In this document: piece after piece, positions 43,298 to 51,952 of the stretch
Layout of the letters: every line of letters starts with the position of its first letter
How positions within the stretch are numbered: the stretch's first letter is position 1
The notes under the pieces: generated by a model
What the model was told of the DNA's origin: nothing
The model's database searches: none
The model's input: the letters and a program-made list of their open reading frames with translations, nothing else
Position numbers and translations under genes: made by a program
NCBI GenBank assembly: GCA_937918935.1
Contig: CAKZSI010000022.1
Location: forward strand, 1-64,000
Direction of reading: 5' to 3'
Length of the DNA: 64,000 nt
Origin: an uncultured Chloroflexales bacterium
GTDB taxonomy: Bacteria > Chloroflexota > Chloroflexia > Chloroflexales > Chloroflexaceae

Positions 43298-43714
43298 ATG
43301 CCAACTTTCAATACCTACCGCGTTGGCGATGAACTGCCCGGCTTCGAGACCGAACCGCTGACCCTGGAGTGGTTCAGCCGCTACGCTATCGCCTCGGGCG
43401 ATCACAACCCGCTCCACACCGACCCCGCGGTTGGGCAGGCCGCCGGTCACGGCGGGGTCATCGCCCATGGTATGCTGGTCATGGGCCTGCTTGGCCGCGT
43501 CGCGGCGTACCTGGGCGGCCCGGGGGCGTTGCGCGAGTTTCGGACCCGCTTTCAGGCGCCCACCCGTCCGGGTGACCGGCTGCGCTGTGGCGGGCGCATT
43601 ACGGCAGTCTACGAGCGTGAGGGGCGCCGCTTCGTCGAAGCCGAACTCTGGGCCATCGGTCAGGATGGGGTTGCCCGCGCCAGCGGCGTGGTCGTCGCGT
43701 CGCTGCTGCCTTGA
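43298..43714 (+). CDS. MaoC-family (R)-specific enoyl-CoA hydratase-like protein
   Basis: 138-residue hotdog hydratase. The active-site segment ISGD-like motif is YAIASGDHNPLHTDPAVGQAAGHGGVIAHGML, with Asp and His, and the C-terminal RFQAPTRPGDRLRCGGRI is typical. Together with the protein at 42567 it should form a two-part hydratase; (R)-specific versions supply PHA monomers. It is separated from its partner by a foldback element, which may uncouple translation. The ATG at 43298 lacks a strong ribosome site. Confidence 0.82.
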   Translation: MPTFNTYRVGDELPGFETEPLTLEWFSRYAIASGDHNPLHTDPAVGQAAGHGGVIAHGMLVMGLLGRVAAYLGGPGALREFRTRFQAPTRPGDRLRCGGRITAVYEREGRRFVEAELWAIGQDGVARASGVVVASLLP

Positions 43715-43769
43715 GGAGGGGAACCGGGAGGATTATACCTTGCTACACCCCTGCCCGCGGGGATGGTCG

Positions 43770-43788
43770 GGGAGGGCTGCGCCCTCCC
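43770..43788. repeat. B-type palindrome
   Basis: GGGAGGGCTGCGCCCTCCC, 20 nt before the long palindrome at 43809. Confidence 0.7.
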
Positions 43789-43808
43789 AGAAACCTGTGT
43801 TCCCTGTC

Positions 43809-43854
43809 GTCAGCAGGGGTGTGGGGAAACCTGGTTTCCTCACACCCCTGCTGA
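43809..43854. repeat. 46-bp near-perfect palindrome with A-type core
   Basis: GTCAGCAGGGGTGTG, then the A-type core GGGAAACC-t-GGTTTCC, then CACACCCCTGCTGAC. Arms of about 22 bp have one mismatch. It would extrude a long hairpin in RNA or a cruciform in DNA. Confidence 0.75.
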
Positions 43855-43999
43855 CGGGGAGGACGCGACAGAGGAAATTCAGTTTCCCCGCTGCCCGTGC
43901 CGGAGGGGCGCGGAGGGAAGCAAAGGAACTTTAACAGGCTTACCCTCTGTGTTTCTCCGCGTGCTCTGCGGTAACTCTGCACACGTACCGGTTGACACT

Positions 44000-44494
44000 A
44001 TGACTATCGTACATCTTACCGGAGGGGAGCGCAGGCTGATGGTGCGCTACCTGCCCGTGCTTACCTGGAGCTTCACCATTCTGGCCTTGTTCGGAGTCGG
44101 CGACATCGCTGCGCGGATGCTCGACGGTCGCCTTCCCGTCGCCGTAGGGCCATTCACGGCCATCGCCATCCTTCTGGCCATGATCGGGTTCGTCCTCTAC
44201 ACCGGCGGGCACCTGGTGGTGGCCACCTTCGACCGGGAGCATGATGCGGTGCGGATTGCTCGCTACGGCCTCCAGGGGCGCGCGGTGGACGATCGGCGTC
44301 TGAGTGACGTGGTGGGGCTTGATGTGCGCCTGCTGCGACGCGCGCAGCATCGCCTGGAGTTGCGCATGCGCTCAGGGGAGCGCGTGCCACTCACGCCCTA
44401 CTACGTGGTCAGCTTCGGTATGGCCGGGGTGCCGCGCCTGAGTGGGTTTCTGGGCTTTGAGCCGACGCTGGTGCAGCAGGGTCGCCGATGGTGA
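44000..44494 (+). CDS. Small membrane protein of unknown function
   Basis: 164 residues. Two hydrophobic segments (LPVLTWSFTILALFGVGDIAA about 20-40 and GPFTAIAILLAMIGFVLYTGGHLVVATF about 50-77) are followed by a cytoplasmic domain with a PH-like beta pattern (DAVRIARYGLQGRAVDDRRLSDVVGLDVRLLRRAQHRLELRMRSGERVPL). I do not recognise a family. ATG at 44000 chosen because sequence upstream of it consists of palindromic repeats; ribosome site is weak. Confidence 0.6.
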   Translation: MTIVHLTGGERRLMVRYLPVLTWSFTILALFGVGDIAARMLDGRLPVAVGPFTAIAILLAMIGFVLYTGGHLVVATFDREHDAVRIARYGLQGRAVDDRRLSDVVGLDVRLLRRAQHRLELRMRSGERVPLTPYYVVSFGMAGVPRLSGFLGFEPTLVQQGRRW

Positions 44495-44548
44495 GGGGGA
44501 GGTGTGGAGGTGGGGAGGTGAGGGCGCGTGCAACAAATAGACTTACTG

Positions 44549-44685
44549 GTCTGTAAACAAAGTCTTTCGCTACACCCCTGCCCTCTCCCAACCCTCCCCC
44601 GCCGGGGAAGGGCGTCCGGCTCCTCCCCCCAGACAGGGGGAGATTGGGAGGGGGGCGGAAATGCCACGAAACTTACTTTACAGAC
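44549..44685. repeat. Long GC-rich foldback element, copy 2
   Basis: Ends in a perfect 9-bp inverted repeat (GTCTGTAAA at 44549-44557, TTTACAGAC at 44677-44685), with TTTCGCTACAC inside the left end and GGAAATGCCACGAAAC inside the right. The central arms (CCTCTCCCAACCCTCCCCC / GGGGGAGATTGGGAGG) fold on each other. About 130 bp resemble copy 1. Confidence 0.78.
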
Positions 44686-44728
44686 TACTTGCAGCTCCAC
44701 ATCTCCACCGCTCTGCATCTCCCCACCT

Positions 44729-45760
44729 CTACCGCCTTACCTCCGCCAGCAGCCGTTCAGGCCGGCCACGGTACTCGTCCCAGGGGATCTCACCGCGAAC
44801 GATGCCGTCGAGGATGCGCCAGAGGGTGGCGTTGACCGGCGCAGGAACGCCGCGCGCCGCCGCCTCTGCCGCGACGGCGCCGTAGAGGAACTCGCCCTCG
44901 GAACGTTTGCGACCCGCCCGCAGGTCCCGTAGCAACGAAGGGTCCTTGCCGCCGCGTCCCTGGCCCACCAGGCGGCGCATCAGCGGGCGCAGGGCTGCGC
45001 CGGGCAGCAGCCGCGCCAGCCAGACAATCGTTGCCGCCGGGTAGCCCGGCAGATTGACCGGGCGCGCGCCCATGCTGCTCATCACCGCCAGCGCCTCGCG
45101 CACGGCCCGCAGGTCCACGTCAATCAGGCGGTCGTTGGCATAGATCTGCTCCACCGGCATATCGAGAATGGCAGCCAGGGCGTTGCCGAGCATGTTCAGC
45201 AACGCCTTGGACCACTTGAGGGCGTGTGGGTCGGCGTAGGTGCGGGTGGGGAAATCGGCGGCGCGGAAGGCGGCCAGCCAGTGCGCCAGGTCGGTGGCCG
45301 GATCCATCGGGGCCAGGCCCACACCACCAAGTTTGGTGATCACGATCTCCGTAGGGCCAGGGATCTCCACCGAGGTGGTAATGGCGCCGGCAATCACGCG
45401 GGTCAACCCGAAGACTTCGACCAGGCGTTCCTCGTTGCCGATGCCGTTTTGCAGCGACAGAACGCGCTGCGGCGTCAGATCGCGCAGCGTCTGGATTGCC
45501 CCGGGCGTGTCGTAACCCTTCACGCAGAGGATGGCGAGAGCGGGGCGCTGGCATGCCGCGGGCAACTCGCCAGGGGTGGCAGCGGCAGCCAGGCGTACTT
45601 CTCTTACCCCATCGGGAAAACCGATCCGCAGCGGTGCGCCGCTCAGCGCCTGCACGCTTGCCGGCCGCGCCAGCAGCGCCGTCGGCTCCGTCCCCGCCAG
45701 GGTCAGTCGTCCGGCCACTTGCAACCCGATGGCCCCGCCCCCCACGACGACAATTGCCAC
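44729..45760 (-). CDS. 2-dehydropantoate 2-reductase family protein (ApbA/PanE-like)
   Basis: About 343-residue NADPH-dependent reductase. GxGxxG nucleotide fold IVVVGGGAIGLQVAGRL at the N-terminus, ILCVKGYDTPGAIQTL and LQNGIGNEERL (conserved Asn and Gly), and the catalytic Lys in ALKWSKALLNMLGNALAA are all present. Converts ketopantoate to pantoate in CoA synthesis, or another 2-keto acid; several paralogues with other roles exist. A GTG at 45760 fits (AGGGGG just upstream) better than the TTG at 45775. No other pan gene is near. Confidence 0.8.
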   Translation of the reverse strand: MAIVVVGGGAIGLQVAGRLTLAGTEPTALLARPASVQALSGAPLRIGFPDGVREVRLAAAATPGELPAACQRPALAILCVKGYDTPGAIQTLRDLTPQRVLSLQNGIGNEERLVEVFGLTRVIAGAITTSVEIPGPTEIVITKLGGVGLAPMDPATDLAHWLAAFRAADFPTRTYADPHALKWSKALLNMLGNALAAILDMPVEQIYANDRLIDVDLRAVREALAVMSSMGARPVNLPGYPAATIVWLARLLPGAALRPLMRRLVGQGRGGKDPSLLRDLRAGRKRSEGEFLYGAVAAEAAARGVPAPVNATLWRILDGIVRGEIPWDEYRGRPERLLAEVRR

Positions 45761-45799
45761 GACACCCCCTTGCAACTACCCTGTGTGTCGCAAGCTAGA

Positions 45800-45828
45800 C
45801 GGTAGTGCAAGCCTCCAGCTTGCGCTAC
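45800..45828. repeat. C-type palindrome
   Basis: GGTAGTGCAAGC-ctcca-GCTTGCGCTACC, 12-bp arms with one mismatch. The same 292-nt gap also contains a CCCCTCTCCC / GGGAGAGGGG hairpin (about 45951-45975) and an A-type core at 46032-46046. No gene is visible. Confidence 0.65.
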
Positions 45829-46052
45829 CATCTTCTCCCACGGGCAGGGCTACGTCAAAGTCACTCACCGTGCCTGAACCATGCGCCTCAGCCTCCTCTA
45901 CCGCTTGACGGAGAGGGGGAAACAGGTATCAGGACGCTACGCTGGCCGTCCCCTCTCCCGCGCAGGGAGAGGGGGTGAGGGCCTTCAGCCACGAGATTGG
46001 CATAGCCCTACCCCACGGCCAGGAGAGCGCAGGAAACCCGGTTTCCCCATCG

Positions 46053-47390
46053 TTACCGCAGCACATCCTCGCCCTGGATGGCCAGGGTCGGCTGACCGTT
46101 ACGCCCCACCCCCCAGTAGACGAAGCCCCGTGCGGCCATCTCCGCCGGCTCGTAGATGTTACGCCCGTCGAGGACCACCGGCTGGTTCATGAAGCGCTTG
46201 ATTTTCTCCCAGTCGAGTTGCTTGAACTCGTTCCACTCGGTGATAATCAGCAGCGCGTCGGCCTCCTTGGCCACATCGTAGGCCGTGCGGCAGAAGGTGA
46301 TTTCGGGGATCATCTCGGCGGCCCGTTCCATCGCCACCGGGTCATAGGCCTTGATCCGCGCGCCATTGCGCAACAGGGCGCGAATAATATCCACACTGGG
46401 CGCCTCGCGCATATCGTCGGTGTTCGGCTTGAACGACAACCCCAGCACGCCCACACACTTCCCGTTGAGATCGCCAAGCAAGGTTGCGACCTTCTCCACG
46501 AAGCGATCGCGGGCGCTCTGGTTAATATCCATCACCGCCTGCAGCAACTGCGGATGGCAGCCCGCCGAGGCCGCCATGTGGTGCAGCGCCAGCACGTCCT
46601 TCGGAAAGCACGAACCCCCGTAGCCCACCCCGGCATCCAGGAAGTGCGGCCCGATGCGCCGGTCGGCCCCCATCCCCCGCGCCACCTCCTTCACGTCCGC
46701 CCCCAGCTTCTCGCAGATCTGAGCGATCTCGTTGATGAACGAGATCCGTGTCGCCAGAAAGGCGTTCGAGGCGTACTTGATCATCTCCGCGGTGCGCAAA
46801 TCGGTGATGATCACCGGTGCGCCCAGGGGGGCGTGGAGTTCCGCCACCGCCTCCGCCGCCGCCCGGTCGGTCGAGCCGAGCACGATGCGGTCGGGCTTGA
46901 AGAAGTCGCTGAGGGCGCTGCCCTCGCGCAAAAACTCGGGGTTGGAGACCACGCTGAAGCGCACGTCGGGCCGGGTGTGGGCGCGAATGATCTCGAAGAC
47001 CATATCACCGGTGCCGACGGGGACGGTGCTCTTATCAATAATGATCGCGTTGCGGGTGAGGTGGCGGCCAATGCTGGCGGCGGCGGCCTCGACCTGACTG
47101 AGGTCGGCGGCGCCATCGGGGCCCATAGGGGTGCCGACGGTGATGAACACCAGTTCGGCGCTTTCGAGCGCCACGGCGTAGTCATCGGTGAAGCGCAGGC
47201 GCCCGGCGCGCATGTTCCGTTCCAGCAACTCCTCCAGTCCCGGCTCGTAGATCGGCGCCTTGCCGCTGCGGAGGAGTTCGAGCTTCTCCTGGTTAATCTC
47301 AACACATGTGACCGTATTCCCCAGATCGGCAAAGCACACACCGGTGGTAAGCCCCACGTACCCGGTGCCAACGACGCAAATGCTTCTCAA
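46053..47390 (-). CDS. ugd: UDP-glucose 6-dehydrogenase
   Basis: 445-residue NAD-dependent enzyme oxidising UDP-glucose to UDP-glucuronate for surface polysaccharide. N-terminal Rossmann [21 protein letters not shown], central [30 protein letters not shown], the catalytic Cys in [16 protein letters not shown], and C-terminal [19 protein letters not shown] chose the TTG at 47390: AAGGAG is 7 nt upstream and family homology begins right there; the open frame extends to 47543 but is not conserved. The next gene upstream is 329 nt away. Confidence 0.9.
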   Translation of the reverse strand: MRSICVVGTGYVGLTTGVCFADLGNTVTCVEINQEKLELLRSGKAPIYEPGLEELLERNMRAGRLRFTDDYAVALESAELVFITVGTPMGPDGAADLSQVEAAAASIGRHLTRNAIIIDKSTVPVGTGDMVFEIIRAHTRPDVRFSVVSNPEFLREGSALSDFFKPDRIVLGSTDRAAAEAVAELHAPLGAPVIITDLRTAEMIKYASNAFLATRISFINEIAQICEKLGADVKEVARGMGADRRIGPHFLDAGVGYGGSCFPKDVLALHHMAASAGCHPQLLQAVMDINQSARDRFVEKVATLLGDLNGKCVGVLGLSFKPNTDDMREAPSVDIIRALLRNGARIKAYDPVAMERAAEMIPEITFCRTAYDVAKEADALLIITEWNEFKQLDWEKIKRFMNQPVVLDGRNIYEPAEMAARGFVYWGVGRNGQPTLAIQGEDVLR

Positions 47391-47719
47391 TGTCGTGCTC
47401 CTTCGTGGTGTTGGACACGGTTCACATCCACATTGGAAGGGGCGGAGAGCTGTCGCCCCGCAACCCCGGTTCCGCCTGCGGCGGGCGGAACAAGCAGGAA
47501 CGCGGAGGGCGCGGCCTCCGCGCCTCACCAGATAGGTACGCAAACGGCCGTGCAGCGAAACCGTGTCTCAGGCGCCCCGGGGACGCCGGTTGTCCAATGA
47601 TCTTCCACTTGAATAAACGCGATGCGGCAAGCGCAAGATACCAGGGTGGCCTGGATGACAATGGCCGAAGCTGTTCCCCCGGCCCGCTCCACGCTTCAGC
47701 CGTTTGCCGAGGGCAGACC
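47391..47719. other. Gene-free stretch between ugd and the OCD-family gene
   Basis: 329 nt without a supportable gene. It contains GC-rich dyads such as CGCGGAGGGCGCGGCCTCCGCG (about 47501-47522) and CCGCCTGCGGCGGGCGG (near 47472). It should carry the ugd promoter, but I see no clear -35/-10 pair. Confidence 0.4.
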
Positions 47720-48706
47720 TTACAATTCTACCTCAACCCCCATACCAGATTCGCTGGCGCGAGCGAGGGCCAGGGCCGCCACGGCCACATCCTGCGCGGC
47801 GTTGCCTACCGATTTGAAGAAGGTGATCGCTTCGGGAGCGGGACGCCCCGCCGCCTTGCCGGCGGCCACCTCTCCCAGTTCGCCGATCACGTGCTCCTCA
47901 GTGATCCAGCCCGCGTCACGGGCCTGGATGAGGTCACCGGCCTCGGACCAGGCGGCGCGCCGTTGATCCACCACCACGTGGGCGCGGGCCACCGTTGCGG
48001 GTGGGATCTCGGCCATTGAAGGCTTGTAGGAGCCGACGCCATTGATGTGTGTGCCGGGACGCACATCGCTATCGGCGAAAAGCGGTGTTTGCGCGGCCGT
48101 GGCGGTGCAGATCACATCGGCCTCGGCCAGCGCCCGGGCAGCATCAGGCGCGATGCGCACGTCTTGAACCAGGCCGGCGGCCCGTAACCGTTCGACCAGT
48201 TGTTGCGCCCGGTCGGGGGTGCGATTCACGATCCAGATGCGCTCAATTGAGCGCACGGCGCACACGGCGAGCGCCTGTGGCAGCGCCTGAGCGCCGGCCC
48301 CGAACAGCGCCAGCACTCGCGCCTCAGCGCGGGCCATATGGCGCGTTGCCACCCCCGAGGCCGCACCGGTACGCAGGGCGGTGAGATAGGTGCCATCGAG
48401 CGTGGCCAGCGGTCGTCCCGTCTCCGGGTCAAACAGATTGACAAGCGCGTAGATGCTCGGCTCGCCCCGAGCGCGATTCTCCGGAAATACTGAGACTACC
48501 TTAACGCCGAGGGCGGGCATCGGCGCTCCCTCGAGGCGTGCGGGCATCACGAAGCTTACCGCCTGGCGCGTGGGGGTTTCGACGTGGATACGCAGGGGAA
48601 CATCGGCCTGGCCGGCCGAGAGGCGCACAAAGGCGCTTTCGACGGCATCAATCGCAGCCGGCATCGGCACGGCCCGGCGCACATCATCAGCCGAAAGAAT
48701 GCGCAT
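47720..48706 (-). CDS. Ornithine cyclodeaminase / mu-crystallin family protein
   Basis: 328-residue NAD(P)-binding protein. The nucleotide fold reads LALFGAGAQALPQALAVCAVRSIERIWIVNRTPDRAQQL; the catalytic Asp region is GSYKPSMAEIPPATVARAHVVVDQR. N-terminal GAPMPALGVKVVSVFPENRARGEPS binds the substrate in relatives. Family members include ornithine cyclodeaminase, alanine dehydrogenase and ketimine reductases, and the substrate cannot be assigned. GGAG lies 9 nt upstream of the ATG. Monocistronic. Confidence 0.85.
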   Translation of the reverse strand: MRILSADDVRRAVPMPAAIDAVESAFVRLSAGQADVPLRIHVETPTRQAVSFVMPARLEGAPMPALGVKVVSVFPENRARGEPSIYALVNLFDPETGRPLATLDGTYLTALRTGAASGVATRHMARAEARVLALFGAGAQALPQALAVCAVRSIERIWIVNRTPDRAQQLVERLRAAGLVQDVRIAPDAARALAEADVICTATAAQTPLFADSDVRPGTHINGVGSYKPSMAEIPPATVARAHVVVDQRRAAWSEAGDLIQARDAGWITEEHVIGELGEVAAGKAAGRPAPEAITFFKSVGNAAQDVAVAALALARASESGMGVEVEL

Positions 48707-48749
48707 CGCTTCTATCTCCGGGTGCAGACAGCCAGGTTGGGGGGAGGGC

Positions 48750-48813
48750 GGGGAAACCAGGTTTCCCCACGTCCCTGCCAGAGGGGAGGGTCTGGGAGGG
48801 GCTGGCCCTTCCG
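48750..48813. repeat. A-plus-B palindrome module upstream of the OCD-family gene
   Basis: GGGGAAACCAGGTTTCCCC (48750-48768) and CTGGGAGGGGCTGGCCCTTCC (about 48792-48812), with the same spacer pattern as the copy at 59956 but in opposite orientation. Confidence 0.75.
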
Positions 48814-48932
48814 GGAACCGGTCTCAAAACCAGGTGAGGTGTGAGCCATACGTCGGCTCACACCTCACACGTCAATGACCTGACGCCAGGCGATCCTTCG
48901 AGGATGTCATGGCGCGCTGCGGCTGACGGGCG

Positions 48933-50144
48933 TTATCCGGCGCTCTCGGCGGGCGCTTCGGCGACCGTCTCGGCGTCGGGGGCCGGGGTGGGGGGGGTGG
49001 CCTCACCCTCGGCGGGCCGGCTCTCGCCCTCATTCACCCGTCGGAGCGAGAGGCCCATACGCTGCCGCTGGCGATCGAGGCTGATCACCTTGGCCGTCAC
49101 CCTCTGTCCGGGTTGCAGAACATCGCGCGGCTGAACCTGCGGGTCCACGTCCAGTTCGCTGGCGTGGATCAGGCCCTCGACGGCCTCTTCCACCTGCACG
49201 AATGCGCCGAAGGGGGTAACGTTCGTCACCGGGCCGGACACGAGCTGGCCCAGGGTATAGCGCTGGTCAATGGTCTCCCATGGATTGGCCTGCAACTGGC
49301 GGATGGAGAGGCCGATGCGCTCGCGTTCGCGGTCGATTTCGACCACCACCACCTTGACTTCCTGGCCGGGCTGCAATACCTCGCGCGGATGGTTGACCCG
49401 CTGCCAGCTCAGTTCGGAGATATGGGCCAGGCCATCGGCGCCGCCAAGGTCAATGAATGCCCCGAAGTTAGTGAGTTGATTGACGCGGCCGGTAAGCACG
49501 TCACCGGGCTGCAACTCGGTGAGCAGCCGGTGCTTCTGCGCCTTGCGCCACTCCTGGGTCGCGCTGCGCTCGGAGAGCACCAGGCGGTTGCGCTCGCGAT
49601 CCACCTCGATGACCTTGAGGGGGATCTCCTGGTTGACCATCTTCTGTAGTGCCTGTTGCCGCTCCTCAGCCGCCGTGCGCCCGTGGAGCTGGGCCACCTG
49701 GGAGGCGGGTACAAAGCCGCGGATGCGGTTGAACTGGACGAGCAGACCGCCCTTGTTAAAACCGATCACCTTGCAGCGTGTGATACCGCCATCCTTAAAC
49801 AACTGCTCGGCGTACTCCCAGTCCTTCGCCACCTGAACCATCGTCAGCGAAAGAATGAGATCGCCGTCGCGGTTTTCGGGCTCCTGGACGTAGACCTGGA
49901 TCGTATCGCCAACGTTCAGACCGTTGAGGAACTCCTCACCCATTTGCCGGAGATCCTGGGCGGGGATCACGCCTTCGCGTTTCGTTCCAATTGAGACCAG
50001 GATGCCATTATCCTCGATTTGCATAACCAGCCCCTCGCGCAACTCACCGCGCTGCGGGCGAGCGTAATCATACTCATCGAGCAGCCTGGTCCAGTCGAGT
50101 TCCTCGTTGCTTTCCAGGGTCTCTTGATCCGGTTGCACCGACAT
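48933..50144 (-). CDS. rpsA: 30S ribosomal protein S1 (four S1 domains)
   Basis: 403-residue RNA-binding protein with four S1 repeats: about 35-105 (MQIEDNGILVSIGTKREGVIP), 120-185 (VIGFNKGGLLVQFNRIRGFVPASQ), 205-275 (GRVNQLTNFGAFIDLGGADGLAHISELS) and 290-365 (GPVTNVTPFGAFVQVEEAVEGLIHASEL). It ends in an acidic, Pro/Ala-rich tail. Domain number fits S1 of this phylum; it brings mRNA to the 30S subunit. AGGAGG lies upstream. Divergent from the phosphatase across 378 nt. Confidence 0.92.
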   Translation of the reverse strand: MSVQPDQETLESNEELDWTRLLDEYDYARPQRGELREGLVMQIEDNGILVSIGTKREGVIPAQDLRQMGEEFLNGLNVGDTIQVYVQEPENRDGDLILSLTMVQVAKDWEYAEQLFKDGGITRCKVIGFNKGGLLVQFNRIRGFVPASQVAQLHGRTAAEERQQALQKMVNQEIPLKVIEVDRERNRLVLSERSATQEWRKAQKHRLLTELQPGDVLTGRVNQLTNFGAFIDLGGADGLAHISELSWQRVNHPREVLQPGQEVKVVVVEIDRERERIGLSIRQLQANPWETIDQRYTLGQLVSGPVTNVTPFGAFVQVEEAVEGLIHASELDVDPQVQPRDVLQPGQRVTAKVISLDRQRQRMGLSLRRVNEGESRPAEGEATPPTPAPDAETVAEAPAESAG

Positions 50145-50449
50145 GCTTCAAAGCCTCCTGCCAGAAAGGTAATGGTGTCGCAACATCGCGACGCGGACCA
50201 TAAAAAAGCGCCACCTGCGCTGCAAGCTGGCGCGTAATAGCTATGCGCTTTATCTCTACGGATGCTCTTCGCGCTTTTGGACGCGAAAACACCTATCGGC
50301 GCCTGCTGCAGGCTCCGCGAAATGGCTGGCTCTCCGATGCCATGAAACAGGTTACTGGCTGGAGGGTCGAACCGCAGCGGATGTCACGACTATGTTTTAC
50401 AATGTGCGGTATTATAGTGGAGGCGCGAATAAAAGTCAAATCTTCAGGG

Positions 50450-50476
50450 GTATGGGGAAACTTGATTTTCCCATAC
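50450..50476. repeat. A-type palindrome in the rpsA/phosphatase gap
   Basis: GTATGGGGAAA-cttga-TTTTCCCATAC, 11-bp arms with one mismatch. The 378-nt gap (50145-50522) otherwise holds only a small CCAGCTTGC dyad near the rpsA start. Confidence 0.6.
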
Positions 50477-50522
50477 ACCTCCGAGCGGCTAGCGTTAGAA
50501 GACCTGAAAGGAATCGCCAACA

Positions 50523-51008
50523 ATGGAGCGGCAGGAGCCAATCGGCGTTCTGTTTGTGTGTATGGGCAACATCTGCCGTTCGCCAATGGCCGAGGCGGTC
50601 TTTCGGCGCCTTGTGGCGGCCGCCGGCCTCGATGAGCGCTTTTTCATCGACTCGGCGGGGACAGGGAACTGGCACGTGGGTGAACCGCCTCATCATGGCA
50701 CCCTTGCCGTCCTGGCCCGGCACGGCATCGACCCGGGCAACCAGCGTGCGCGGCAGATCACCCGCAGCGATTTCGACCGCTTTGACTATATTGTCGCGAT
50801 GGACCACGAGAACCTCGCCGCACTCCAACGGCTCCGTCGCGATACGCGCGCTCAGGTCAGTCTGCTCCTCTCACACGCCCCGGGCCTGAGCGTTCGCGAG
50901 GTCCCTGATCCGTACTACTCCGGCGGTTTTGACCAGGTCTTCGACCTGGTCGATGCCGGTTGCCGGGGCTTGCTCGCCTATATCCGCGAACGGGAAGGCC
51001 TGCTATGA
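50523..51008 (+). CDS. Low-molecular-weight protein tyrosine phosphatase family
   Basis: 161-residue Cys phosphatase. The P-loop FVCMGNICRS gives nucleophile Cys13 and Arg19; the general acid is Asp in VPDPYYSGG. All catalytic residues are present. AAGGA lies about 10 nt before the ATG. Its stop overlaps the start of a fructosamine-kinase gene (ATGA); in other bacteria such pairs are linked to repair of glycated proteins, with the phosphatase removing the 5-phosphate of a sugar-amine adduct. It may act on that rather than on phosphotyrosine. Confidence 0.9.
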   Translation: MERQEPIGVLFVCMGNICRSPMAEAVFRRLVAAAGLDERFFIDSAGTGNWHVGEPPHHGTLAVLARHGIDPGNQRARQITRSDFDRFDYIVAMDHENLAALQRLRRDTRAQVSLLLSHAPGLSVREVPDPYYSGGFDQVFDLVDAGCRGLLAYIREREGLL

Positions 51009-51886
51009 CCACGCTCCCTCCTGCGCTGGTGGAGGCGATCACAGCGGCTGCCGGCGGCCCGCTGACGCGCGTCGAACCCCTTGGGGGCAGTTTCGGCGCG
51101 CAGTTGCTGCGAGTAACGGCAGGCGGGCAACGCCTGGCCCTTAAATGGGCCGGTGGCGGAGCGCCAGCGGCCATGGTGCTCGCCGAGGCTCATGGGCTGC
51201 GCGCACTGGCCGCTGCTGGCGCCGTGCGCGTGCCCGGGGTCGTTCTGGCCCTGGAGGCTACGGAGACGCAGCCCGCCGCAGTGCTCAGCGAGTGGCTCGA
51301 CGGCGGCGATATGCGCCCCGATCAGGCCGCGCTGGGTGAGGCCCTTGCCGCCCTGCACCGCCAATCGGCCCCTGCCTACGGCCTGGAACGGGATAATTTT
51401 ATCGGCGGGACGCCCCAGTTCAACGGCTGGATGGAGGACTGGGTGGCCTTCTTTCGCGAACGGCGCCTGCGCCCGCAGGTCGAACGCGCAGCGCGCGCCG
51501 GCTTGCTGCCGACAGAGCACCGCCGTGCCCTCGAGCGGCTGATGGGCCGTCTCGACGACCTGCTCGGCGGAGTGCGCCGGGTCCCCGCCTTGATCCACGG
51601 TGATCTCTGGGGGGGCAACGTGGTGGTGGCGCCCGGCGGTGTGGCTGCGCTGATCGACCCGGCGGTTTCCTACAGCGACCGTGAAGCCGAACTGGCCTTC
51701 ACCGAGTTGTTCGGCGGCTTCTCCGCCCGTTTCTACGCCGCCTACAGCGCCGCCTGGCCCCTTGAGCCGGGTTATGCCGACCGCCGCGATCTTTACAACC
51801 TGTACCACCTCCTGAACCACCTGAACCTCTTCGGCGCCGGCTATGGCGCTCAGGTGGCCGCCATCGCCCGGCGCTACGGCGGGTGA
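51005..51886 (+). CDS. Fructosamine/ribulosamine 3-kinase family protein
   Basis: 293-residue kinase of the aminoglycoside-phosphotransferase fold. ATP-lobe Lys in LALKWAGGGAPAAMVLAEAHGL, substrate segment DNFIGGTPQFNGWMEDWVAFFRERRL (the FN3K signature), catalytic loop LIHGDLWGGNV and Mg-binding DPAVSYSDREAEL. Phosphorylates protein-bound ketosamines so they detach. Start ATG overlaps the phosphatase stop, so the two are translated together. Likely a deglycation pair. AMG-like loops exclude choline or macrolide kinases. Confidence 0.88.
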   Translation: MTTLPPALVEAITAAAGGPLTRVEPLGGSFGAQLLRVTAGGQRLALKWAGGGAPAAMVLAEAHGLRALAAAGAVRVPGVVLALEATETQPAAVLSEWLDGGDMRPDQAALGEALAALHRQSAPAYGLERDNFIGGTPQFNGWMEDWVAFFRERRLRPQVERAARAGLLPTEHRRALERLMGRLDDLLGGVRRVPALIHGDLWGGNVVVAPGGVAALIDPAVSYSDREAELAFTELFGGFSARFYAAYSAAWPLEPGYADRRDLYNLYHLLNHLNLFGAGYGAQVAAIARRYGG

Positions 51887-51952
51887 GCGGAAGGCATGGC
51901 TCTCCTATGTTGGGGCGAACAACCTGTTGCCTTGGTATTCAGATCCGACTCT

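Noticed and set aside
43763-43999. 79-codon N-terminal extension of the small membrane protein at 44000
   Set aside because: Its sequence is a translation of A- and B-type palindromes (GETWFPHTPAD-like peptides that recur at other repeats).
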